From: Pedobacter ginsengisoli
Lineage (GTDB): Bacteria; Bacteroidota; Bacteroidia; Sphingobacteriales; Sphingobacteriaceae
DNA: 64,000 nucleotides
Reading direction: 5' to 3'
Assembly (NCBI RefSeq): GCF_030244015.1
Contig: NZ_JASSYX010000004.1
Span: 310,001 to 374,000 of the forward strand
Shown piece by piece: positions 17,143 through 26,565 of this stretch. The translations under genes were made by a program, and so were the position numbers. The notes beneath the pieces were generated by a model. The model was not told the DNA's origin, searched no databases, and saw only the letters and a program-made list of their open reading frames with translations. Positions within the stretch are counted from its first letter, which is position 1, and every line of letters begins with the position of its first letter.

Positions 17143-18363
17143 TCACAAATAAGTGCTCAGCTTATTCAGAATCACATCTTTATTAAGATTGTGCTCAGCA
17201 AAATTCCTGGCATTTATCCTCTTCTGTGAATGGTCATATTCAAAACAGTCAACAATTGCATTTGACAATTCAAGCTCATTGTCCGGCGACACAATGATGC
17301 CCATTTGATTAGCCGTGATCACCTCATAAAGTGTAGTCCCGGGATTTGCGGTGGCAATTGCCAGACCACCGATCGACAGTATAGTTGTCAGCTTGGAGGG
17401 CATAACCAGATCGCCTGCGTCTCCTTTTTGAAGCACCAGGTGCACATCTGCTATATTTAGAAAATCATTAAAAACATCATCTCCCTGCAATGGAAAAAAG
17501 AAAACATTATTGAGTCCAAGCTCAATGGCCAGCGCTGCCAGCTTCTCTTTAAAGGGCCCTGTTCCGCAAATAATGAATTTAATCTGCTTATGAGTCCCGA
17601 GTGTCGCAGCAATGTGCAGCAACATATCCAGGCCTTGCTTTTCCCCAATACTCCCGGCATAAACAACAAGTTTGTCTTCAGGTAAAAAACCCCATCTCCG
17701 TTTTAGGTTGTCGCGCTCCCTGACTGGATGATAAAGATTTGTATCGACCCAATTTGGGAAAAGCACAACCGGCCTTCTTATCTTATTCAAAATCCGTTCA
17801 TGCATTCCAATAGAAATGGTAGTTACTATATCAGCCTTTTTCAGTATAAATTTCTCCAGGTTAAAAAGAACAGAAAACAGTGGCCCTGATTTCAATATCC
17901 CCAGTTCTTTGGCCGCATCAATTTGGAGATCCTGCAAGTGATAGACTATTGGACTACCTTTAAAAAATCTATAAAAAAGTGCCAGGAAGCCCAAATGAAA
18001 TGGCGGGGCAATGGTGAAAACCGTATCGTAGCGTCTTTTGAACAGTAGCTTAACTACGACCAGAAAGGCAGACATAAAAAAAGTACCCTCGTGGATCATC
18101 CGCTTTAACCCTGTAGGCACCGACGGAACATATAGCGGGCACCTGTATAAAGTCAATCCGGGCATTGGTGTTTCTTTTTTATACAACCAGCCCGAATAAG
18201 GTTTTTGTATTTTCCAATAAGGATAATAAGGATAAGCGGTAACCATCGTCACTTCGTGGCCCTGTCCTGCCAGCCAGGTCAGCATTTCACCAGTATACCG
18301 GCCAATTCCTGTAAACTCGGGACGACTGTTGATGCCGATAATCAATATTCTCTTTTTACTCAT
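17143..18363 (-). CDS. WcaI/WbuB-like glycosyltransferase family 4
   Basis: A 406-residue GT4 enzyme. It begins KRILIIGINSRPEFTGIGRY with the glycine-rich loop and the HEVTMVTAYPYYPYW segment characteristic of colanic-acid WcaI and WbuB proteins. The C-terminal GT-B domain has VVYAGSIGEKQGLDML for nucleotide-sugar binding. Start ATG 18363 is supported by the ATGA overlap with the stop of the upstream acetyltransferase (18360); an in-frame GTG two codons earlier is less likely. It adds one sugar to the lipid-linked repeat unit on the cytoplasmic side; donor and acceptor are not deducible. Confidence 0.87.
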   Translation of the reverse strand: MSKKRILIIGINSRPEFTGIGRYTGEMLTWLAGQGHEVTMVTAYPYYPYWKIQKPYSGWLYKKETPMPGLTLYRCPLYVPSVPTGLKRMIHEGTFFMSAFLVVVKLLFKRRYDTVFTIAPPFHLGFLALFYRFFKGSPIVYHLQDLQIDAAKELGILKSGPLFSVLFNLEKFILKKADIVTTISIGMHERILNKIRRPVVLFPNWVDTNLYHPVRERDNLKRRWGFLPEDKLVVYAGSIGEKQGLDMLLHIAATLGTHKQIKFIICGTGPFKEKLAALAIELGLNNVFFFPLQGDDVFNDFLNIADVHLVLQKGDAGDLVMPSKLTTILSIGGLAIATANPGTTLYEVITANQMGIIVSPDNELELSNAIVDCFEYDHSQKRINARNFAEHNLNKDVILNKLSTYL

Positions 18364-18929
18364 TCCCACCTCATTTTAATAAAACCCGCAGGGTTTCCTC
18401 TAAATACGCCATTATCGTTTAAGCTTCTGGTGACAACCGAGGCGGCGCAAACTACGGTGTCAACTCCGACAGATACATCCGGGCAGACAAAAGTGCTCGC
18501 ACCAATCCAGCAGCCATCATTCAATGTGATGGGACCATTTCTATAGGCCATCGCCGGATCTTTAAAATTATGGTTACCGCCACAAAGGAAGACACGCTGT
18601 GATATACAGACATTATTCCCAATGTGAACCGGCTCAAAATTTAAGATAAACACCTCTTCTCCAATCCAAACATTATTTCCAATAACCAGTTTCCAGGGCA
18701 TATGAATGTTGACTCTTGGTTTGATGAGTACATTTTTGCCGACACGAGCTCCAAACGCCTTAAGAAGAATCGTTTTAAAACAGCTTGGGTAAGGAATTGC
18801 CGTAAGGAAGAAAAGCCATTTAACAATGTACCACAACACCTCTTTTAGTATGGAAGCGTCCCTGTTTAGTCCATGTGATGAATCGAATAACTGCAAATTT
18901 ACTTTAGACTGGAAGGGAGCGTTTATCAT
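18360..18929 (-). CDS. WcaF-like colanic-acid-type acetyltransferase (left-handed beta-helix)
   Basis: A 189-residue hexapeptide-repeat acetyltransferase from ATG 18929; the frame continues to a TTG at 18956, but WcaF proteins normally begin shortly before the NLQLFDSSHGLNRDASILKE region. Hexapeptide repeats run from about 75 to 175 (IGNNVWIGEEVF, HIGNNVCISQRVF, LNDGCWIGASTF). The CGGNHNF segment carries the catalytic-type His. It should transfer acetyl from acetyl-CoA to a sugar of the repeat unit. Its stop overlaps the start of the WcaI-like gene by 4 nt. A 200-nt gap lies upstream of it, so it may begin its own transcript. Confidence 0.87.
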   Translation of the reverse strand: MINAPFQSKVNLQLFDSSHGLNRDASILKEVLWYIVKWLFFLTAIPYPSCFKTILLKAFGARVGKNVLIKPRVNIHMPWKLVIGNNVWIGEEVFILNFEPVHIGNNVCISQRVFLCGGNHNFKDPAMAYRNGPITLNDGCWIGASTFVCPDVSVGVDTVVCAASVVTRSLNDNGVFRGNPAGFIKMRWE

Positions 18930-19024
18930 ATTTGCTTCTGGAACAAAAAACCTCAAAGCTCATAAAGAGGCATGGATTTCTATTAACTATTTCACGAAAA
19001 TAAATGAACCGCAGCCGTTATACT

Positions 19025-19042
19025 TTATTCATTCTGTTCACT
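19025..19042. repeat. Tandem 9-bp motif upstream of the wcaF-like gene
   Basis: Reads TTATTCATT then CTGTTCACT on the plus strand, which is AGTGAACAG-AATGAATAA on the minus strand. It matches the two-unit motif at 17103-17120 and 33211-33228, in the opposite orientation. The surrounding gap (18930-19154) has no recognised gene or other signal. Confidence 0.45.
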
Positions 19043-19154
19043 TTCGGAAGAGGCATGTTCGCAATTTTCTGTGTATCCGGTCAGATTTTGGTATCTATCT
19101 GGAGCACTGTGCGATTTTGCACAAAAATGAACAAAGCAGCCGCTTGATTACCAG

Positions 19155-20315
19155 CTATTTGATTATACCTATAATGATCTTACGTGTGATGCTTTCGCTA
19201 TATCGGCTCTCATAACATAGCTTTGCATTTAATGCGTATTCTTGTTTCTCCGGAACATTCAAGTGCTCCCATTTCCTTAGTAAATCGTAGGTACCTGCCA
19301 ATGTATTTGAAGCAACTATTCCAGCCCCATCCCTTTCAATTTCTTTGCAAATATTAATCTGGTCAGAAATTAAAACCGGCTTACTGCATGCTAAAGCCTC
19401 AGCGACCGCAATACCAAAATTTTCCTGGTGGCTTGGCAGTATAAATGCCTCGCAGCCGTAAAATGCACCCCATTTAGATTGCCCATCAAGCATTCCAGGA
19501 AATAGGATGTCTTTAGTTTCGCTGGCAAGTTGCTTCATTTTGCGCCCATACTGAGATTCCAGCCCCGGCCCCGCAATGATCAGCAGAGGTAAGTCTTGTT
19601 CAGAAGATCTTAGTTTGATATATGATCTTATCAATAAATCAACCCCCTTTTTCGGATGTATTCTACCCAAAAACAAAAAATAACGTTGATTTTCTACCTC
19701 AGGGCATCTGCTGTGAAAAGCTGTTGTCATCGATTTTTCGAACAAGGGCGGTCTTTCAACTCCAAGTCCACTCACAATTTCTTCTTTTGGGTTATACCGG
19801 ATGAAAGACTCATGAGCCCGTTCCTTTTCAACATCACAAGTAAATAGCAGGGCATCTGCATTGTTAACCAGCTTACGCTCTATCAGATTCCAAAAAACAA
19901 TATTCCGGATCGCCTTTATCTTTCGGTCTTTTGCCCGTTGAAAATAAGGATCAAGCATGCCATGGGGCATTATATACAATTTGGCTATTCCGTTTGCCAC
20001 GGCCCGGTACGCTTGATAAACAGCCAGAGTCTGGTACTGCCATAAACCATGAACGATGATCCTGTTATAATTGGCTAAATGGCTCAATAGCCATGGCAGC
20101 AATCTCGGATTGTAGTTCCAGGCGGTTTTCCCCCGGCCCATTGCGTACACTACAAAATCGCAATCTTTCAAATATTCTTCTTTTGTATCATCCAGGCACA
20201 AAACCTCATGACTTAGTGCAGTGTCAGCCGAATACCTGATCACACTCCGGACGGCCTGACTTACGCCACCGGCTTTTGGATCCAGACTCGGCAAAATATG
20301 GAGTACCTTAATCAT
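19155..20315 (-). CDS. Glycosyltransferase family 4
   Basis: A 386-residue GT-B fold glycosyltransferase. The N-terminal domain begins VLHILPSLDPKAGGVSQAV (acceptor side), and MPHGMLDPYF sits near the middle. The C-terminal domain has FLFLGRIHPKKGVDLLIR followed by the EX7E-type motif region HQENFGIAVAEALACSKPVLIS. It is predicted to act at the cytoplasmic membrane in assembling the exopolysaccharide repeat unit. Its ATG overlaps the upstream gene stop by 4 nt (20312-20315). Its 3' end is followed by the 200-nt gap before the wcaF-like gene, so a transcript boundary may lie here. Confidence 0.88.
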   Translation of the reverse strand: MIKVLHILPSLDPKAGGVSQAVRSVIRYSADTALSHEVLCLDDTKEEYLKDCDFVVYAMGRGKTAWNYNPRLLPWLLSHLANYNRIIVHGLWQYQTLAVYQAYRAVANGIAKLYIMPHGMLDPYFQRAKDRKIKAIRNIVFWNLIERKLVNNADALLFTCDVEKERAHESFIRYNPKEEIVSGLGVERPPLFEKSMTTAFHSRCPEVENQRYFLFLGRIHPKKGVDLLIRSYIKLRSSEQDLPLLIIAGPGLESQYGRKMKQLASETKDILFPGMLDGQSKWGAFYGCEAFILPSHQENFGIAVAEALACSKPVLISDQINICKEIERDGAGIVASNTLAGTYDLLRKWEHLNVPEKQEYALNAKLCYESRYSESITRKIIIGIIK

Positions 20316-21325
20316 CTGTTTATCGATGCTTTACAGTAAAGTTCATGATACATCGCCGCCACGGCATCAGCATCAAACCGGAGCCTGTTAAGTTTACCAT
20401 TACTGATCAATTTTTCCCGGTACACATCATCATCTATTAGTTTCAAAATACCGGCCTTTATGGAGTCTACATCATATGGATCTACCAGGCAAGCGGCGTC
20501 AGCAGCGACCTCAGGCATTGAAGAAACGTTGCTTGTCACCACTGCTCTTTCTACGGCATTGCCTTCAACAATGGGCATCCCAAACCCTTCAAATGTGGAC
20601 ACAAAAGCTACAATGTCACATTCTTTATATTTTTCAAACAATCTTTCGTTGCTTATATTATACTCATTTTCGTAGTCTATATTATTCTCTTCCAATGCCT
20701 GAAGATGTTCATTTGACAGCTTCCCAATGATAGACAGCCTGCAATTTATTCCTTCAATTGCCTCAATGAGCCTTAACAGATTTTTGTTAAAGCCTGTTCC
20801 AATATGTAAAATACAGGGCTTGTCCTTGTTAAATGCTTTCGGAAACGGAATATATAACGGATCAATTGCCACAGGTATTACATAAATTTTATCGGGATTA
20901 CAATTGGTATACCCAATGATTTCCTGTTTGGTTATCTCTGATATAGCTGTAACATATTTTGAGCGGTTTACGGGTGCTGTAAGATAAAGCCACTTCACAA
21001 TCTTTCTGGCCAGGCCTTTCTTTCTTGGCATCACCCCGCAATCAAGGACAGTCAAAATCACGTTTTCCTTTTTCATCAGCAGGTTAAGGAAATGAACCTC
21101 TCCTGTGATGTGATTTACGTCAGCCTTCTTTCTAAAAGCAGCCTCAATAATATTTACGATCTTTGTATAATATCCATCGTTATAACATTTTGAGATATAT
21201 ACTGTTGGAACGATTTTATCAGCAAGCCTCCTTCTGATATCCTCAAAAATATATTCAACACTGAAGCTGAAGCCTTTACGCGGCCTTCTCTGAAAGAAAT
21301 TTACATGAATTTTAGGGTCTTCCAT
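20312..21325 (-). CDS. Glycosyltransferase family 4
   Basis: A 337-residue GT4-type enzyme, short for the family. The C-terminal nucleotide-sugar domain is clear (CILHIGTGFNKNLLRLIEAI, then FVSTFEGFGMPIVEGNAVERAVVTS with the two conserved glutamates, then MPEVAADAACLVDP). The N-terminal half is less typical and begins IHVNFFQRRPRKGFSFSVE. It starts 3 nt downstream of the membrane polymerase gene and overlaps the next glycosyltransferase by 4 nt. Linkage specificity cannot be read from sequence. Confidence 0.87.
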   Translation of the reverse strand: MEDPKIHVNFFQRRPRKGFSFSVEYIFEDIRRRLADKIVPTVYISKCYNDGYYTKIVNIIEAAFRKKADVNHITGEVHFLNLLMKKENVILTVLDCGVMPRKKGLARKIVKWLYLTAPVNRSKYVTAISEITKQEIIGYTNCNPDKIYVIPVAIDPLYIPFPKAFNKDKPCILHIGTGFNKNLLRLIEAIEGINCRLSIIGKLSNEHLQALEENNIDYENEYNISNERLFEKYKECDIVAFVSTFEGFGMPIVEGNAVERAVVTSNVSSMPEVAADAACLVDPYDVDSIKAGILKLIDDDVYREKLISNGKLNRLRFDADAVAAMYHELYCKASINR

Positions 21326-21328
21326 TTG

Positions 21329-22630
21329 TCAGTCTTCTTGTGGTTTCTTCATTCCTGCTATCAAAAGCCCCGCTACCATAACGCTAAACCCCAGCGAAGT
21401 AGGCTGCGCCCATTGTCCCCGAGGCAAGCTTGTAAGCACATAGCCAAGCAGCATCCAGGGGAGCATATTTCCTATTCGCAATTCATAATAAGAAAAAATG
21501 GTCATTTTAATACTCAATGCCAATCTTATGAAAATGACCGACAGGCCCAAAAAAGGTCCAAGCTCTCCAATGAGCCGGGCCCATTCTTCCTCTGCAATTA
21601 AAAACTTGCGTGAGCCGGTAAGCAGCGCACTTCCAACGTTTGTTCCCATACCCATGCCATATCCAAAAAAAGGCTGGTCCAGTGCCGTTTCTAATGCACT
21701 TATCATCTTGCCAAAATAACGGTCGACAATTGTCCCACCCAATCCGCCCTCTATATTACTGGCGGTAGTAAACCTTACAACAAAAGCGTCAATGGAGTTT
21801 TGAAGAAAATCAAGGTTCAGTAAAATGACAACAATGATCGAAACAATAATGCCGACCATAAGCACCCTGAACAGGTTTTCAGGTCTTCTTACTACAGCAA
21901 AAAGAGCGAATATGAGACTTACTGCGACCTGAAATGCCAGACTCCGGCTAATGGAAAACGGAATAGCGACCAATACAGCTATAGTTGACGCATACAATAT
22001 AAATCGGCTGATCTGGCCAGGAGTAAACCAGAAATAAAATAAATAGCTGGCCACGAGGCCAAAAAACAAATGCGTGCCATTTGTAAAAGAGAATGTCCCC
22101 GAAGGTCTAAAATAACCTAATGCGCCGCTAAATCCTGATCCTTCGATGCCACCAACCCCCCGGTTTACGAATGCCGACTGAGCGCTGTAAAACTGTAAAA
22201 TGATCAATGCCGTCATAGGAATTGCGATCCAGGCAAGTAGACGTCCCACTGCAATGACATCTTCTTTATCAAATACCCGTGCAATGACAAAGATCATCGG
22301 GAACTGAATCAAAAAAATCCTGGCGCCAAAACCGGCAACAAAAAGATTTCCATGCCCAAACACAATGGCGGTTACAATGCCGATTGACGCAAGCACCACC
22401 ATTCCGTTCAACAATGTCGATGAGGGCAGGAGCCCTCTGCTCCAGACTTTATAGATCAGCCAAATGGCTATGGGATCGCGAATGATCAGCAGCGGGCTTG
22501 ACAAAAAAGGCAGGAACCATTTCCTGAGTGCTCCTTCAAAAATCAGGAGCAATAAGTATAGCCAGATAATTTTTTTTAGTAGCTGGCGGTCTTCATCTTC
22601 GTCTTTTATAATTGTGTAGGTATTATACAT
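21329..22630 (-). CDS. O-antigen polymerase/ligase-like membrane protein (Wzy candidate)
   Basis: A 433-residue polytopic membrane protein with roughly ten to twelve hydrophobic helices. The N-terminal pattern FEGALRKWFLPFLSSPLLIIRDP is typical of Bacteroidota O-antigen-ligase-like proteins in exopolysaccharide loci. The long polar stretch before the last helices (about 285-345, containing YFGKMISALETALDQPFFGYGMGMGTN) corresponds to the large periplasmic loop of Wzy/WaaL-type enzymes. It is the only polymerase-like gene in the locus, so it probably joins repeat units in the periplasm. Its start overlaps the end of the preceding glycosyltransferase by 8 nt. Confidence 0.78.
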   Translation of the reverse strand: MYNTYTIIKDEDEDRQLLKKIIWLYLLLLIFEGALRKWFLPFLSSPLLIIRDPIAIWLIYKVWSRGLLPSSTLLNGMVVLASIGIVTAIVFGHGNLFVAGFGARIFLIQFPMIFVIARVFDKEDVIAVGRLLAWIAIPMTALIILQFYSAQSAFVNRGVGGIEGSGFSGALGYFRPSGTFSFTNGTHLFFGLVASYLFYFWFTPGQISRFILYASTIAVLVAIPFSISRSLAFQVAVSLIFALFAVVRRPENLFRVLMVGIIVSIIVVILLNLDFLQNSIDAFVVRFTTASNIEGGLGGTIVDRYFGKMISALETALDQPFFGYGMGMGTNVGSALLTGSRKFLIAEEEWARLIGELGPFLGLSVIFIRLALSIKMTIFSYYELRIGNMLPWMLLGYVLTSLPRGQWAQPTSLGFSVMVAGLLIAGMKKPQED

Positions 22631-23858
22631 GTATACTTGTTAATTCTTTAACGATTAGATCTCCATAACCCTTCCAGGTATATTTTGCCGCATGTGCTGT
22701 CGCGCGCTGTCCCATTATAAATGCGGCCTCCCGGTTTTCAATAAACCAGTTTAGTTTTTCAGCAATTTTTTCAGGCGAGCGGACAGGCACCATAAATCCC
22801 GTCTCCCCTTCAATGACCAGATCATCGCCACCCGTATTTGGCGTGATCACCAAAGGAAGCCCCTGACTCATCGCCTCCTGCATAACCAATGCTCTTCCCT
22901 CCACAATTGATGGCAGGCAAAAAACGTCACAGCTGCGCATCAGTTCCAAAACCTGATCATGTGGCCGGCCTTTTTCATAGATAAAATCAGCAAATTCACG
23001 TTTATAAAATTCAAGTGGAGCAAGTAAGCCCCCCATTATTATCAATTCTATTCTTTTAGGGTCCAGGAATTTCATCGCTGCAAACAAATCGCCCAGCCCC
23101 TTGCGTTGTCCCAATGAGCCGGCAAACAAAACGCGCAGGGGCTCACTGGCATTTTTCCGAACAGGTTTAGAAGATTCAGGTGAACCAAAAGGAGCAAGAA
23201 TGATCTTTTTGCCCCGGGCCCAGACAGGAAGAGAGTCCTTTACAAATTTGCCCGGGACCACCACAACATCAGCAAGCTCCAGTTCCTTTATCTTCCTTTT
23301 AAGTTTGTGTTCGGAGTCGGCAACACCACCGCCAAGTGTTACAGACCAGGGTGGCAAACGCAGCGCCTCTTCCTGCATCAATTTGCGCCCCGTCTCCCAA
23401 TAAGCTATAGGCAGATCATAAATGCAGGTCAGTCCCAGTTTTTTAGCCTGGATAAAAGTTTCCAGTGCCCCGTCTTCATACGCATATACTGCATCAATGT
23501 CCAGTCGTTTGGAGATTTTCTTCAAACTCCCGGCAATGGCCTTATCAAGGTCCCAATATACGCGGTCTAAACTGGCAAAACCGGCTTCATGTCTTACCGC
23601 CGCATGAAAACCAATCTTCGGCAGCAGGTTTCTTGCAATTTCAAGCAGGGGACGCCTCATCATCTGGTCAGCAGGCAAGGAAAATGTTCTCCGTCGCAGT
23701 TCCTCTCTTAACTTTGCCGGCAGCATTTTAGGCCAATATGCATTTTCAGTGACGGCAACTGTAGTAACAAATCTAGCCAGCATACCTGCATCCTGAAAAG
23801 ACGTGATTAATGCCCTTACAAATTGATTGCCTGTAGGATGTGACAGCAGGATTCTCAT
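22623..23858 (-). CDS. Glycosyltransferase family 4
   Basis: A 411-residue GT-B enzyme. The N-terminal domain contains an unusual helical insertion (about 40-110) with DAVYAYEDGALETFIQAKK after it. The donor-binding half has LRVLFAGSLGQRKGLGDLF and the catalytic-type motif CDVFCLPSIVEGRALVMQEAM, then QGLPLVITPNTGGDDLVIEG. It belongs to the exopolysaccharide operon, overlapping its upstream neighbour by 4 nt (23855-23858) and the polymerase gene by 8 nt. The acceptor is unknown. Confidence 0.88.
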   Translation of the reverse strand: MRILLSHPTGNQFVRALITSFQDAGMLARFVTTVAVTENAYWPKMLPAKLREELRRRTFSLPADQMMRRPLLEIARNLLPKIGFHAAVRHEAGFASLDRVYWDLDKAIAGSLKKISKRLDIDAVYAYEDGALETFIQAKKLGLTCIYDLPIAYWETGRKLMQEEALRLPPWSVTLGGGVADSEHKLKRKIKELELADVVVVPGKFVKDSLPVWARGKKIILAPFGSPESSKPVRKNASEPLRVLFAGSLGQRKGLGDLFAAMKFLDPKRIELIIMGGLLAPLEFYKREFADFIYEKGRPHDQVLELMRSCDVFCLPSIVEGRALVMQEAMSQGLPLVITPNTGGDDLVIEGETGFMVPVRSPEKIAEKLNWFIENREAAFIMGQRATAHAAKYTWKGYGDLIVKELTSIHV

Positions 23859-24871
23859 CTCATATCTTGTTTAAATGCCTTTTCAATTACTTCCAGATAT
23901 CTTTCTGAGACAAATTCGGGATGGTGATTTTTCAAGTGTAGGGCTGAATTGTTACGCAATTCATTTTCCCTTACCGGATCGTTTAACAGCTCTGAAATTG
24001 TATCAATCAGCGCATCCAGATTCCCCCTTTCAAAAACAATTCCCGCATTTCCTACGGCATCCGGAAGTCCGCCGCCGTCTGAAACTATTGGTAAACAGCC
24101 ACATGCCAAACCCTCAAGTGCAACATTTCCAAAAGGTTCTATCAATTTAGATGGTACGAGCATATATTTATGATCGTTAAGCGCTCTTACCAATTCCTCC
24201 CCGGTTAAAAGGCCTGTAAAATTCACAGTTGATCCCAGGGCCAAATCAAGTGCCATTCGCTTAAGGTTTTCCAATTCCGGCCCCTCACCAATTATCGTCA
24301 GTGTCGCCGGCCTCTCCAAACCAGCTACCGCTTTTATTGCCATATCCGCTCCTTTATCACCAACCAAACGCCCTAAAAAGACAAAATCTTTTGAGTAGAT
24401 CTGAGCCGGCGGCCGGCGGAACAGTTCATTTCTATAGGGGTTACCGATTATGGTGGCTGATGGCCAGCACGCATCCCGAATAACTTTACTTACGGCTATG
24501 ACACCTTTAGCCCTGCCCAGCCATTTCATCTTTAATTTATCCTGCCAGCCGATTCGTCCATCATCTCTTCTGACCCAGGATCTCAAAGCCACGACAGACT
24601 TCTTCCTCAAAAAAAATGCAGGCCACGACAACCTTAAACAGGGGTTATTCTCAAAAACAACATCCGCCCACACATGTTCCCTGATCAGTTTCCAAACATC
24701 AGGTTTTCGGAATACCGGATAAGGGAAAGCTTTATTACCAGGATCTTCCGCCCAAGTCACCAAATGGACTTCATAACCATTTTTACAAAAGCCATTGGCC
24801 AGTATCTCAGAGTTAACTTCAATCCCTCCGACTTTAGGATAAAACAAATGTGTTATAAACAATATTTTCAT
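23855..24871 (-). CDS. Glycosyltransferase family 4
   Basis: A 338-residue GT4 enzyme. It starts with ILFITHLFYPKVGGIEVNSE, the usual GT4 glycine-rich acceptor loop, and has FVFLGRLVGDKGADMAIKA and PSKLIEPFGNVALEGLACGCLPIVS in the donor domain, with both conserved glutamates. It is coupled to both neighbours by 4-nt overlaps (24868-24871 and 23855-23858). Predicted to add one sugar of the exopolysaccharide repeat unit. Confidence 0.9.
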   Translation of the reverse strand: MKILFITHLFYPKVGGIEVNSEILANGFCKNGYEVHLVTWAEDPGNKAFPYPVFRKPDVWKLIREHVWADVVFENNPCLRLSWPAFFLRKKSVVALRSWVRRDDGRIGWQDKLKMKWLGRAKGVIAVSKVIRDACWPSATIIGNPYRNELFRRPPAQIYSKDFVFLGRLVGDKGADMAIKAVAGLERPATLTIIGEGPELENLKRMALDLALGSTVNFTGLLTGEELVRALNDHKYMLVPSKLIEPFGNVALEGLACGCLPIVSDGGGLPDAVGNAGIVFERGNLDALIDTISELLNDPVRENELRNNSALHLKNHHPEFVSERYLEVIEKAFKQDMR

Positions 24872-25983
24872 GAGCGCTGTAAGGTTTTTGTAAACTGTTC
24901 CACTACCTCACCGATTAAAGGTTGATAGTCTAATTTTTCCGAACAGATCGCATGATCCAGCTCAGGAAAAATCAATTGCTTTCTGAAATCACCGGACAAC
25001 TGTTCTTTGCCATCCCACCTGGGCATCCATATGGGCAAACCATGCTCAAGCATGGCTATGGCCGCCCCGCTTTTGCCAAGCAGATGAGGCTTGGATTTTG
25101 AAATACCCGCCTGGCATTGTGACATCAATGCGCTTAACTCCCCGGCGGGCAAAAAACCGCAATCAACAATTTCACAATTATACCCTTTAAGAATCTTACG
25201 CAGAGAACTGCAAAATTCATCCTTTGCGTTAGATTTGCCACAGGCCAGAATTAATCTTATCCCCTGATCATATGTCTTTAAGAACTCTATTAGTTTGCGA
25301 AAAAAAATAGCTCTGAACAACCCGCGTGGCGGTACGCCAAAATAAAGAACAGATGAACCCATACCAGCAATCTGCCTAACCGGTACTCCGTCTTTTAAAT
25401 TTAATTTATCGCCCGGATAGATATTCCCAAAAAGATTTAATACTTCTGAATTAATGTTAACCTGCTCAAGCTTCATTTTTTCAAATGGCACTGAAACATG
25501 TATAGATTCAGGTTTCAAGATTGCCACAAGTCTGCAAATCAACAGTCGTTGGGCTGCCGCAGTAATTTTCTGCCTTAAGCCGACGGGCGAATCCAACCAG
25601 ATCTCATGAAACAAAATATGAACCCCACGGTTATTAATTATCTTTTGCAGGTTTTTACCGAGCAAAAGAGGAATCCCCTTTTTATGAAACGAATAAGGAA
25701 CAAACTGAAGGCTTATCTTGTCAGGATCTTCCTCTTCGATGTAAGCCGAGGCTACGGAATTTCTATCTGCCGAACGCATGCGCGACGGCAGCCTCAACAC
25801 TGCAAGAACAGTTCCCTCAGCATCGTGGTTTTCATATGAAGTTTCAGATATATACTGGTCATTTAAAGCAATTGCATTTACAGTATGGCCGGCTTTCAAT
25901 AGGGCAGCACTAAGCCGGCGCACATAGTCGCCCACTCCATCACACCCAGGTTCAAGTGTCCCGCATATAAGCATCAATTTCAT
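24868..25983 (-). CDS. Putative glycosyltransferase (divergent GT4-like)
   Basis: A 371-residue protein from ATG 25983, supported by the ATGA overlap with the upstream stop at 25980; an in-frame extension to 26028 overlaps that gene and begins with an unusual charged segment. The N-terminus MKLMLICGTLEPGCDGVGDY has the glycine-rich start of GT4 enzymes, with VRRLSAALLKAGHTV after it. The donor domain is weak: there is no clear EX7E motif, and the C-terminal part reads CQAGISKSKPHLLGKSGA. It may have a different donor or be a non-canonical transferase. It belongs to the exopolysaccharide operon. Confidence 0.7.
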   Translation of the reverse strand: MKLMLICGTLEPGCDGVGDYVRRLSAALLKAGHTVNAIALNDQYISETSYENHDAEGTVLAVLRLPSRMRSADRNSVASAYIEEEDPDKISLQFVPYSFHKKGIPLLLGKNLQKIINNRGVHILFHEIWLDSPVGLRQKITAAAQRLLICRLVAILKPESIHVSVPFEKMKLEQVNINSEVLNLFGNIYPGDKLNLKDGVPVRQIAGMGSSVLYFGVPPRGLFRAIFFRKLIEFLKTYDQGIRLILACGKSNAKDEFCSSLRKILKGYNCEIVDCGFLPAGELSALMSQCQAGISKSKPHLLGKSGAAIAMLEHGLPIWMPRWDGKEQLSGDFRKQLIFPELDHAICSEKLDYQPLIGEVVEQFTKTLQRS

Positions 25984-26564
25984 TCCTTTTTCCTTTCTCC
26001 GATTTTTCGTGCCGGAATGCCAGCCCATATTTCCATTGAAGGAACGGATTTCGTGACCACAGAACCCGCCGCAATAACAGCACCGTCACCGATCATTACC
26101 GCTTTTAACACAATAGTATCACTCCCGATCCATACATCATCTCCCACCACGATTGGGCTGCCCGGACATTCTTGCTTTCGCATCAGTTCACCGATACCGG
26201 TGCCGTGATCATGATCAATCAGCCTGCACCCCGCAGCAATCAGGCAATCATTGCCAATAGAAAGACTTTCAGTAATGTTGATCTCGCAGTCTTTAGCTAC
26301 AAGAGTATTATTACCAATACCAATCATTGGTCCCGGCCTCCAGACACCTGGAAACTTAATGGTCACTCCGCGCTCAAGCACACAATTATCACCTACGACA
26401 ACCTGATGAGGCCAGTTGACTACTATATTTTCTACTTTTGTTCCTTTTCCAATCTTCATTCCCATCCACCTATACCACATTTTTCGCAGAGACGAGGTTA
26501 TTCTCGCTGGGTATCTAAACCTCAATACGAAAAACCCCTGTTGTACAATTCTCTTCATCTGCAT
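25980..26564 (-). CDS. Hexapeptide-repeat acyltransferase (CysE/LacA/NodL-like)
   Basis: A 194-residue left-handed beta-helix acetyltransferase. Repeats are clear at VVGDNCVLERGVTI, IGIGNNTLVAKDCEI, SIGNDCLIAAGCRL and VVGDDVWIGSDTIVL. The LIDHDHG segment has the catalytic-type His, and IPARKIG closes the domain. It likely acetylates a sugar of the repeat unit using acetyl-CoA. The second acetyltransferase in a row lies 1 nt upstream (26566), and the 4-nt overlap with the downstream gene points to translational coupling. Confidence 0.88.
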   Translation of the reverse strand: MQMKRIVQQGFFVLRFRYPARITSSLRKMWYRWMGMKIGKGTKVENIVVNWPHQVVVGDNCVLERGVTIKFPGVWRPGPMIGIGNNTLVAKDCEINITESLSIGNDCLIAAGCRLIDHDHGTGIGELMRKQECPGSPIVVGDDVWIGSDTIVLKAVMIGDGAVIAAGSVVTKSVPSMEIWAGIPARKIGERKKE

Positions 26565-26565
26565 A

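Noticed and set aside
18826..19215. A 129-codon plus-strand frame across the gap before the wcaF-like gene
   Set aside because: It overlaps two real minus-strand genes at both ends and shows no family pattern; the gap is better read as non-coding.
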